A DNA stretch of 64,000 nucleotides from Lachnospiraceae bacterium (GTDB lineage: Bacteria > Bacillota > Clostridia > Lachnospirales > Lachnospiraceae). This document shows, piece after piece, positions 44,901 through 51,227 of this stretch. A program made the translations under genes and the position numbers. The notes beneath the pieces are model-generated. The model was not told the DNA's origin. It saw nothing but the letters and a program-made list of their open reading frames with translations, and searched no databases. Position 1 is the stretch's first letter. Each line of letters starts with the position of its first letter. The stretch is taken from positions 61,140-125,139 of the forward strand of contig JAAUZH010000013.1 in the NCBI GenBank assembly GCA_014804675.1, given 5' to 3'.

Positions 44901-45675
44901 TGGCATAGTTAATTTCGTTAAGCAGCTCCTTGTCGTCTTTTCTGACAATTGCATAGAAGTTACCCTCAGCAATAATATCCAGTGTCTTTTCATTTTCAGC
45001 CTTTCTCAAATCACTGGAAAGGATTGCATCAATCTCGCCATCCTGCAAAGCGGCCACAAGGGCACCGGAATCATTGTATTCCTTTGTCCGGTAGGAAAAT
45101 CCCTTCTCCTCTGCAAACTCCACCAGACTCTGGTTCTGACTGCTTCCCGTCAGCTGTCCCACCGTCATTCCATCATAAGTTTTGTATTCACTGCTATGCA
45201 GCTGTGTATTATCGGCCCGGACCGAGAGAACAGTATTGTTTCTGCCGATAGGGAGAGAAAATGCGAAGCTCTCCTCCCGATCCGCTGTCCTTCTGGCAGA
45301 GGTTACCATATCAATCTCACCGTTTTCCAGCATAGATAGCATTTCATTCCAGGAGTTTTCATAGCCTATGTACTGAAAATTCAGATGGGAATATTCGGAG
45401 ACCAGATCCAGGAATTCAATGCCATAGCCGGTCAGCCGGCCCTCCTCGTCCTTCATGTGATAACCCTCGAAGTAGAAGATGCCAGCTTTAACCGTCCGGT
45501 TATTGGACTGTCCGTCATCGGCTGATACTGTTATGAAATCGGACAGGATGAGAATTAAGCATATGGTAAATGCGGCAATTCTTCTGTACACCTTGTTTGC
45601 GGCCTGCATCGTTCCCTTCCTCCGGGTACCCTCAATTTTTGAAAACGCTTTTCCTTTTTTTTCAATATTCTGCAC
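41944..45675 (-). CDS. BvgS-like hybrid sensor kinase with two solute-binding domains
   Basis: 1243 aa; GTG start with AAGGAG eight bases upstream. Order: signal helix (about 29-48); family 3 solute-binding domain 1 (about 60-285; VKAGIFYFEGYHMKDEEG); domain 2 (about 305-530; ITVTALGSREPYSYVEDG); membrane helix near 545-570; PAS-like segment; HisKA with NNMSHDIRTPMNAIIGF; HATPase with GTGLGLAIVKNI; receiver 1 (VVDDDVN, IDWLMPD); receiver 2 (VEDNELN, MDVQMP). It probably senses an amino-acid-like ligand. No Hpt domain or output regulator is visible, so its target is encoded elsewhere. Confidence 0.92.
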   Translation of the reverse strand: MQNIEKKGKAFSKIEGTRRKGTMQAANKVYRRIAAFTICLILILSDFITVSADDGQSNNRTVKAGIFYFEGYHMKDEEGRLTGYGIEFLDLVSEYSHLNFQYIGYENSWNEMLSMLENGEIDMVTSARRTADREESFAFSLPIGRNNTVLSVRADNTQLHSSEYKTYDGMTVGQLTGSSQNQSLVEFAEEKGFSYRTKEYNDSGALVAALQDGEIDAILSSDLRKAENEKTLDIIAEGNFYAIVRKDDKELLNEINYAIEQMDRNEGDWQNALYYRYYGPVYSSALTFTEREKAYIQEVVSGEKKITVTALGSREPYSYVEDGELKGILPDYFACVMEMAGLPYEIVIPEDREDYDTMADTNGVDVVIDRLSSSTVMEEDAYRGFNTDAYMTTGVARVTRQDFAGDIKTIAVSDSQSGTLISQKFYEDFEIVNYSTREAAMQAVLDREVDAAYVYAYTAQLFVNRDTTNSLYYSIVNDMDIEFRMYVRDSADHELITILNKCIRQMSDDMLNHLVLQHTSYTIGDMNLQQYIQANPKIMLIMVLVVALIICIILVLYLRGWWSRKLLDTTEQSNRAMKEQLAIVEALSRDYTNIFAINEERGTARIIKLEGYVTKGLKEDSKEEQPYAPILDQYIRDRVHPEDQEELAQALSLDKVSEQIGLNGEYTGSYRIQADGESHHFQYTYVKVGESTLEKERFLLAGFRNIDEVIRKEQEQKAVLAEALAQAQYANNAKTTFLNNMSHDIRTPMNAIIGFTSLAVTHIDNKTQVQDYLGKIMTSGNHLLSLINDVLDMSRIESGKVKIEEKEASLPEIMHDLKTIVQADVKAKQLEFYIDTLDVVNETIICDKLRLNQVLLNIMSNAMKYTKPGGMVSVRVTQTSEAQEGSAAYEFRIRDTGIGMSPEFLQHVFEPFEREQTTTVSGIQGTGLGLAIVKNIVDMMDGTITVESEVGKGSEFTITFHFRVADSPVKSQRLEQLADLRALVVDDDVNTCISVSKMLSAIGMHPDWTTLGKEAIIRTEFALEQNEPYSAYIIDWLMPDMNGIELVRRIRKVIGDLTPIIILTAYDWSDMEEEAREAGVTAFCSKPLFLSELRGVLAAPYTVTESTEEAEKSKPDFSGRRILLVEDNELNQEIAQTILEGAGFLIDTADDGSIAVERMKEMPGDTYDLILMDVQMPIMNGYQATRAIRALDDPVKAAIPIVAMTANAFEEDRKVAMEAGMNGYLAKPVDIEKLMETLEDILK

Positions 45676-45895
45676 AGCTATATCTCCTTATCAATTATGA
45701 GCCTCTGCTCTTTACTTCCGTTTCTACACCCTTTATTGCTTTACAAGAGGATGTGTAAGCCCCTTCTTTGATATCAATCTTTTTCGTTATCCATTCGCTG
45801 CCCCTTAAATTCCGGTATATCTGACCGGATGTTGTATTCCTGTTACACTATAAGCTTACTGCAAGAAATTTGTTTAGGAGCAAAAAATCAGAATT

Positions 45896-45924
45896 ATTAT
45901 AGCAGAAACCGTCTGTAGCTTCAA
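45896..45924 (-). promoter_or_regulatory. Promoter of the hybrid kinase gene
   Basis: TTGAAG (45919-45924), 17-bp spacer, TATAAT (45896-45901). It implies a leader of about 210 bases, which contains ATCCGG/CCGGAT-type hairpin potential near 45818-45835 and a six-codon ORF (MDNEKD) with AAGGGG upstream. No known riboswitch is recognised in this 310-base gap. Confidence 0.6.
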
Positions 45925-45985
45925 CAAAAACATAGTGGATTTAATGGATTTGTCGGATTTCAAATTTTCATTAGTTCTTGAAATT

Positions 45986-46489
45986 TTATCGGTATGGGTT
46001 TTCTTTTTCTAACACCCAGGGAGAAGTAAATAGAATTTCCATCTGTATTGCCGGCATTGGAAATTCATCCTCCAATAAATTACAGTAACTCGAAAATCCG
46101 ATTTTATAGTTTTCTGCAATCGAATACATTTCATCTTCATCCAAAGAAAAAATTTGTGAATGAACAGCATTCCCTTCAGGTTTCCAGGCATCATTTATAG
46201 ACTCCTTTGTCCCACAAATATGGTAAAATCCTCCATATAACATATATTTTCCTTCTTTTTGAGCAGCATATGGTATTATCTCTGCAGCCTTCTTCAAATC
46301 AACTCCAATCTCTTCAAAAAAGGCTTTTACCTCATTAGGAAAGTAATCCGAAGCCTGCTCATAATTACAGCATCCATCACATTTACATCCACTTGTAATG
46401 ATCTTAGCTTTATCATAAAATAACCGTGTTTTCTCAGCATTGATATCGACTTTATATTCTCCAAATAAATATCTCATCCTGTTCTCCAT
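45986..46489 (-). CDS. Hypothetical protein with CKCDGC cysteine motif
   Basis: 167 aa, soluble, no signal peptide. Seen: GCKCDGCCNYEQASDYFPNE near residues 34-53, which could bind metal, and acidic C-terminal stretches (SLDEDEMYS). I do not recognise a function; similar small proteins occur singly in clostridia. Its ATG overlaps the stop of the frameshifted upstream gene as TAATG, indicating that the two were translationally coupled. The damage upstream may therefore reduce its expression. Confidence 0.65.
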   Translation of the reverse strand: MENRMRYLFGEYKVDINAEKTRLFYDKAKIITSGCKCDGCCNYEQASDYFPNEVKAFFEEIGVDLKKAAEIIPYAAQKEGKYMLYGGFYHICGTKESINDAWKPEGNAVHSQIFSLDEDEMYSIAENYKIGFSSYCNLLEDEFPMPAIQMEILFTSPWVLEKENPYR

Positions 46490-46754
46490 TAGAATCCGTG
46501 TTCTTCTTTCCTTAGTTGATGCCTTCTGGCACTACTGGCTTTACGCTGATATTTTTTTCTCCTGTACTCTTTTCTCATTCCCCTGCACTCTTTTTGATAA
46601 AATAATGCTTCTGACGGGGTATCCGGCCTGTTCGCACAAAATGGACAATCCGGCTTGCCACAGGACTCATCAATCCAGTTATCGCAATATACGCAGCATA
46701 CTGCATCCTACCTGTCGGTCTTGAAAAATTAATAACCCACTGTATTTGACTCAT
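46489..46754 (-). pseudogene. Frameshifted small Zn-ribbon-type gene
   Basis: From ATG 46754 the frame reads MSQIQWVINFSRPTGRMQY; near 46698-46702 it must shift to reach the frame encoding CVYCDNWIDESCGKPDCPFC and a basic tail, ending in TAA at 46489. The cysteine spacing (CxxC, CxxxxCPxC) looks like a real metal-binding protein of about 88 residues; the original text was probably TATTGC, now TATGC. Unshifted, a 59-residue nonsense product results. The TAATG overlap with the next gene supports former coupling. A sequencing error is the main alternative. Confidence 0.6.
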
Positions 46755-46968
46755 ATACTTGTTTCCATTATATCATAAATCACATTTCCCTTACCCCTTA
46801 GCATCTATGAAAACGAACGTTTCCACAAGAATATTATACTGCCGGCCAAGGAAATCAGCAAGGATAAGATTCCCCGGTTTTTCATGGCATTTGGGCAATT
46901 TCTATTAAGACTTTATAGGCGATTCATGTTATAGTAAGTAAAATAAATTTTAGAAGGGAGCAGCTTAT

Positions 46969-47385
46969 ATGAGTCACAGCATGATTGTAAAAGAAGCGAC
47001 AGATTATATAGAAAAACATCTTGATGAAGATTTACCCCTTGATAAAATAGCAAAGGCATTAAATTATTCAAAATTTTATCTATCCAGAGTGTTCCATAAA
47101 GAAACAAAATGCACGATTTATAAGTATATTCAAGGGCGCAGGCTTACCTTAGCAGCCAAAAAGCTTGTGGAAACCGAAAAACCGATTGTAGAGATAGCCT
47201 ATGAAGCGCATTACAATTCACAGCAGGCTTTTACATTGGCCTTCCAGCAATGTTATCAATGCACCCCTAATATCTATAGGGAAAAAGGAAAATTCTATCC
47301 AAAACAATCCCGATTAGGCATGATAAACTCTCTTCATGGGTACTCATGCCCACATAATTTATGGGGAGGTAAGTTAGCAGCATGA
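46969..47385 (+). CDS. AraC-type DNA-binding regulator (single domain)
   Basis: 138 aa. Seen: the two helix-turn-helix motifs of AraC/XylS proteins: [21 protein letters not shown] and [22 protein letters not shown], followed by [14 protein letters not shown]. There is no ligand domain, so it resembles SoxS/MarA/Rob-type single-domain activators. GAAGGGAG precedes the ATG. It overlaps clpP by 4 bases (ATGA), so both are made from one message. Confidence 0.92.
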   Translation: MSHSMIVKEATDYIEKHLDEDLPLDKIAKALNYSKFYLSRVFHKETKCTIYKYIQGRRLTLAAKKLVETEKPIVEIAYEAHYNSQQAFTLAFQQCYQCTPNIYREKGKFYPKQSRLGMINSLHGYSCPHNLWGGKLAA

Positions 47386-47963
47386 GCACAATTCCTTATG
47401 TGATAGAACAAACTAGCCGTGGAGAACGAAGCTACGATATTTTTTCAAGGTTATTATCTGACCGGATTGTTTTTTTGGGTGAAGAAGTAAGTGATGTTTC
47501 TGCCAATTTAATCATTGCACAACTGCTCTTTTTAGAAGCACAGGACCCAGGAAAAGATATTTCGTTATATATCAACAGTCCCGGAGGCTCTGTTTCGGCT
47601 GGCTTTGCTATTTATGATACCATGCAATATATCAAATGTGATGTTTCCACAATCTGTATCGGCCTTGCTGCCAGCTTTGGCGCTTTCCTGCTTGCAGGAG
47701 GCACTAAGGGGAAACGAATCGCCCTGCCAAATGCGGAAATCATGATTCATCAGCCTGCCATCCACGGAAAGGGCATCTCGGGGCAGGCAACGGATATCAA
47801 GATCATGTCAGACCATATCCAAAAGAGCAAGCAGCGCCTCAATTCCATTCTGGCGGAAAATACAGGAAAGAGTCTGGAAGAAATTGTTTTGGCTACGGAA
47901 CGCGACAATTATATGTCGGCAAAGGAAGCATTGGAGTTTGGTTTGATTGATCAAATTATTTAA
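47382..47963 (+). CDS. clpP: ClpP-type serine protease (paralogue in an araC operon)
   Basis: 193 aa, standard length. Seen: the catalytic triad in context: Ser in [13 protein letters not shown], His in EIMIHQPA, Asp in [10 protein letters not shown]. Differences from the housekeeping form include AASFG in place of AASMG and [14 protein letters not shown] instead of PLGGAQGQATD, in the strand near the substrate handle. ClpP forms a 14-mer that degrades proteins fed by ClpX, ClpC or ClpE. No clpX or tig is adjacent, unlike the usual housekeeping locus, so this is probably an accessory paralogue. Confidence 0.93.
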   Translation: MSTIPYVIEQTSRGERSYDIFSRLLSDRIVFLGEEVSDVSANLIIAQLLFLEAQDPGKDISLYINSPGGSVSAGFAIYDTMQYIKCDVSTICIGLAASFGAFLLAGGTKGKRIALPNAEIMIHQPAIHGKGISGQATDIKIMSDHIQKSKQRLNSILAENTGKSLEEIVLATERDNYMSAKEALEFGLIDQII

Positions 47964-48035
47964 TCCGCTGCTTTCAGCTTAACACGTATTGGATTTCTTT
48001 TCCAGATTTGCCGGAATGTATGACCCAAGGTGAAG

Positions 48036-48098
48036 AAGGGCTTCCTGCAATACCTGGGAATTAATTTTTCTCAGGTATTACAGGAAGCCCCTACGTCC
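48036..48098 (-). terminator. Large hairpin between clpP and pta
   Basis: GGGCTTCCTG-AATACCTG pairs with CAGGTATT-CAGGAAGCCC (48038-48090). No strong T-run follows on either side, so termination is uncertain. The minus-strand base begins GGACGTAGGGGC (48087-48098), matching other hairpins in this window. Confidence 0.55.
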
Positions 48099-48116
48099 TG
48101 CTAAATGTCCTATCCT

Positions 48117-49118
48117 CTATACCAACTGCGCCTGCACTGCCGTAAGGGCAACCACGCCTACGATATCCTCCCAAGAGCAGCCTCTTGACAGATCATTGAC
48201 CGGCTTGGAAATTCCCTGAAGCATGGGACCGTAAGCCTCTGCCTTTCCAAGTCTCTGCACCAGCTTATAGCTGATATTGCCACAGTCCAGATTTGGGAAA
48301 ACAAGCACATTTGCCTTTCCAGCCACCTCGCTGCCTGGAGCCTTTGCCTTGGCAATATGGGGAACCAAAGCCGCATCCGGCTGCAACTCTCCATCAATGG
48401 TAAGATTCGGATACTGCTCCTTTGCAATTCTGGTCGCTTCCACGATCTTATCCACTAAGGGGTGCTTTGCGCTGCCCTTTGTGGAATGGGACAGCATGGC
48501 AATAATGGGCTTTGCATTCACCAGATTTTTAAAGCTCTTTGCTGACGTATCCGCAATAGCCGCCAGCTCCTCGGCGGTTGGATCCTGATTCAATCCGCAG
48601 TCGGCAAATAAAAAGGTTCCGTTTTCCCCATAAGGACAATCCGGCACATCCATAATGAAAAATCCTGACACCAGCTTTACTCCCGGAGCAGTCTTTAAAA
48701 TCTGCAGAGACGGGCGGAGCACATCTGCCGTTGCATGACAGGCGCCTGCAACCATGCCGTCCGCATCATTAGCCTTTACCATCAATACTCCAAAGGTAAG
48801 AAAATCTTCTAGCAGGATTTCCCTTGCTTTTTCTTCCGTCATGCCCTTTGATTTTCTCGTTTCATATAATAACTGCACATATTCTTCCAGTTTGTCAGAA
48901 GTCTTTGGATTGATAATCGTCACTCCGTCCAATTCCACTTCCAGCCATCTGGCACCGTCATGTATCTTTTCTTCATCCCCCACCATGATAATGTTGGCAA
49001 TATTCTCTTTTAAAATATTCGCCGCCGCAATCAATGTCCTCTTATCCGTAGTTTCCGGCAGAACAATGGTTTTTTTATCGGCTCTTGCCTTTTCCTTGAT
49101 TACATCAATATATGCCAT
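48117..49118 (-). CDS. pta: Phosphate acetyltransferase
   Basis: 333 aa, the single-domain Pta length. Seen: GACHATADVLRPSLQI, FLFADCGLNQDPTAEELA, SHSTKGSAKHP and the C-terminal VFPNLDCGNISYKLVQRLG and GPMLQGISKPVNDLSRG, all typical of the acyl-phosphate-forming enzyme. It converts acetyl-CoA to acetyl phosphate, which acetate kinase uses to make ATP; ackA is not in the window. Divergent from tmcAL, with a 232-base spacer. Confidence 0.96.
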   Translation of the reverse strand: MAYIDVIKEKARADKKTIVLPETTDKRTLIAAANILKENIANIIMVGDEEKIHDGARWLEVELDGVTIINPKTSDKLEEYVQLLYETRKSKGMTEEKAREILLEDFLTFGVLMVKANDADGMVAGACHATADVLRPSLQILKTAPGVKLVSGFFIMDVPDCPYGENGTFLFADCGLNQDPTAEELAAIADTSAKSFKNLVNAKPIIAMLSHSTKGSAKHPLVDKIVEATRIAKEQYPNLTIDGELQPDAALVPHIAKAKAPGSEVAGKANVLVFPNLDCGNISYKLVQRLGKAEAYGPMLQGISKPVNDLSRGCSWEDIVGVVALTAVQAQLV

Positions 49119-49350
49119 ACCCTTCTCCTTTCCTAACCGCCCTGAACGAATCCCATAAGCATTTTTTTAGGTTTTTCTTACAATGATTATAAAACAAACA
49201 TTTCTTGTATACAAGTTTCTTATGGCAAAAATATGTTCAAAATAAAATACAATCCTAAATAAATTTCCAAAATTTTTACTTTTTTTATTGCACTTTTTCT
49301 TAATAATCTGTATGGTATTATTATAGAATAGAAAAGAGGAGGCGAGCTCT

Positions 49351-50586
49351 ATGAATGTTACCGGAATTGTTGCAGAATACAATCCGTTTCACAATGGACA
49401 TAAATATCAAATTGAACAAGCCAGAAAGCTGACCGGTGCAGACTACATCATTGTTGCACTAAGCGGCAACTTCACACAGCGTGGTACGCCTGCCATACTA
49501 AATAAATATGACAGAACAAAAATGGCATTATTAAACGGTGCTGATCTGGTGGTGGAGCTTCCTTCCTTTTATGCCTGCTCCAGCGCAGAATATTTTGCCA
49601 AGGGCACCATGACTCTTTTTGAAAAGCTGGGTGTAGTAGATGCTATTTGCTTTGGCAGTGAATGCGGTGATTTAAATGCTCTGACAGAAATTGCCAAGGT
49701 TCTTGCTTTTGAACCTAATGATTATAAAAAGGAGTTAAGGGCAAGCCTTAGAAACGGCTACAGCTATCCTTCTGCAAGGAATAATGCACTGCTGGCTTCC
49801 CTTCCGGGATTTGCAGCTTATTCCACCGTTATCTGCTATCCCAACAACATATTGGGAATCGAATACATAAAGGCTCTTTTGCAGCTTAACAGCAAGATTA
49901 TCCCATATACAAACGAGCGCGTCGGCTCCGGCTATCACGATTACCGGCTTTCAAAGGGCTATAGCTCCGCTATTTCCATCCGTCATGCCCTCCGTTTGGA
50001 AAATCCCTTAGAATATGTAAAAGAGCAAATGCCGGAAAACTGCTTTGAAATCCTAAAGGAAGCCTATGGAAAGGCCACTCCTGTATTTCAGGATGATTTT
50101 ACCAGCACCTTAAAATACCGTTTACTTTTAGAGCAGGAAAACAGTTATATGCAGTTTGCAGATGTTTCCGAAGACCTGTCCAATAAAATGAAAAAATATT
50201 TATTTACCACTACGGATATTGCTTCCTTCTGTGAACGTTTAAAAACAAAGGATTTGACTCATGCCAGAATCAGTCGTTGTCTCGGACACATTCTTCTGGA
50301 TTTGAAACAACCGGATTTAGAGGAATTCCTAAAGGAAGGCACCATCTTCTATGGACGTATTCTGGGCTTTCGGACAGCATCCGCTCCTTTGTTGACGGAA
50401 CTGAAAAACCGTTCTGCCATTCCGTTGATTACCAAAGTAGCCGATGCAAAGAACCAGCTTTCTGAAATCGGTCTGAAGCAGCTCGAAAAGGATATGCAGG
50501 CTTCCCATATTTATGAATCTGTGGTATCTACCAAATTTGGAGTGCCCATGAATAATGAGTATCAGAGGGAGATTATTAAGTGTTGA
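49351..50586 (+). CDS. tmcAL: tRNA(Met) cytidine acetate ligase (TmcAL)
   Basis: 411 aa. Seen: nucleotidyltransferase HxGH in VAEYNPFHNGHKYQI, then ALSGNFTQRGTPAILNKYDR and VELPSFYACSSAEYFA. Known: TmcAL activates acetate with ATP and forms N4-acetylcytidine at the wobble position of elongator tRNA(Met). AGAGGAGG precedes the ATG. Divergent from pta, whose pathway ends in the acetate it uses, a metabolic coincidence or link. Earlier name YlbM. Confidence 0.94.
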   Translation: MNVTGIVAEYNPFHNGHKYQIEQARKLTGADYIIVALSGNFTQRGTPAILNKYDRTKMALLNGADLVVELPSFYACSSAEYFAKGTMTLFEKLGVVDAICFGSECGDLNALTEIAKVLAFEPNDYKKELRASLRNGYSYPSARNNALLASLPGFAAYSTVICYPNNILGIEYIKALLQLNSKIIPYTNERVGSGYHDYRLSKGYSSAISIRHALRLENPLEYVKEQMPENCFEILKEAYGKATPVFQDDFTSTLKYRLLLEQENSYMQFADVSEDLSNKMKKYLFTTTDIASFCERLKTKDLTHARISRCLGHILLDLKQPDLEEFLKEGTIFYGRILGFRTASAPLLTELKNRSAIPLITKVADAKNQLSEIGLKQLEKDMQASHIYESVVSTKFGVPMNNEYQREIIKC

Positions 50587-50617
50587 TGTGAGAGTTTTTG
50601 GGTGGTGGCTGTGGGAC

Positions 50618-50653
50618 GTAGGAGCTGCCGGCATATGCATAGGCAGCTCCTAC
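50618..50653 (+). repeat. Perfect 12-bp stem hairpin after tmcAL
   Basis: GTAGGAGCTGCC (50618-50629) pairs with GGCAGCTCCTAC (50642-50653), loop containing GCATATGC. GGACGT precedes it at 50614. There is no long T-run. It is a short relative, by flank, of the element at 50794. Confidence 0.8.
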
Positions 50654-50672
50654 TGTTTCTCGGCAGCGAGAC

Positions 50673-50702
50673 AAAAAAAGGCTTCAAATGCAGCTGCAAG
50701 CC
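50673..50702. terminator. Bidirectional terminator for tmcAL and the copper operon
   Basis: GGCTT pairs with AAGCC around GCAGCTGC. On the minus strand seven T follow; on the plus strand ACTATTTTT follows. It is the first good terminator after copA, about 316 bases beyond its stop, so the palindrome at 50794 is in the copA 3' untranslated region. Confidence 0.75.
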
Positions 50703-50793
50703 AACTATTTTTAAAAACTTGTAAGTATCAGACACCAAAAAGAGGTTAAAACAACTTTTATGCACCACTTCTGAAAAGGCTTTTCGATACCCA

Positions 50794-50941
50794 GTGGGAG
50801 CCGGCATAGCATATAGTAGTCTTAGGGGCCTTGGCAAAGTCGCCGGCACTTACGCACCGTATTTTGGTGCGTTAGTACCGCTGCGTCTTTGCAGAGCGAA
50901 AGCGTGCCCCTAAGACTACTATATGCTATGCCGGCTCCCAC
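50794..50941. repeat. 148-bp palindromic element, copy 2
   Basis: Two perfect 36-base arms (50794-50829, 50906-50941). Centre of 76 bases is the same as copy 1 except at paired sites: hairpin ACGCACC/GGTGCGT (copy 1 ACGAACC/GGTTCGT), and CGG/CCG (copy 1 CAG/CTG). The inner arms also match copy 1 but differ at several positions, each with a compensating change opposite. It lies between tmcAL and copA (convergent). Confidence 0.92.
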
Positions 50942-51017
50942 GTCCGCTTATCCAACTCCCTCCCCACTATCACCTTTCACCTAAACAAAACTGCTTAAAA
51001 AAACACTCTTTTTCCTC

Positions 51018-51227
51018 CTACTGAACAGAAAGCACCTTATAATCTTTTTCTTCCACAGTCTTTTTTAGTGTCTCTTCAGAAATATCCGCATTCAAGGTAA
51101 CTACTGCTATCCCTTCCTGATGGCTTACAACTGCCTCTGCCACTTCTGGAAGGGCTTCCAGACATTTTTTTACAGTTGCTTCGCAGTGCCCGCACATCAT
51201 TCCTTCAATTTTTATGGTTTTCTTCAT
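51018..51227 (-). CDS. Candidate internal start: free CopZ-like domain from copA
   Basis: In frame with copA, ATG 51227 is preceded by ACGGAGGAAAAAGAA, with GGAGG eight bases upstream, as good as any site in the window. Translation from there gives a 69-residue protein, MKKTIKIEGMMCGHC..., of complete CopZ length and fold. Known: Escherichia coli copA yields a chaperone from its own message by frameshifting. Here internal initiation would produce the same pair of products. Equally possible: a former copZ gene that fused to copA and kept its signal. Confidence 0.5.
   Translation of the reverse strand: MKKTIKIEGMMCGHCEATVKKCLEALPEVAEAVVSHQEGIAVVTLNADISEETLKKTVEEKDYKVLSVQ

Noticed and set aside
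46807..46824. GAAAACGAACGTTTCC as a catabolite (cre) or LacI-type operator
   Set aside because: Length and spacing do not fit cre, and it is not placed on a convincing promoter.
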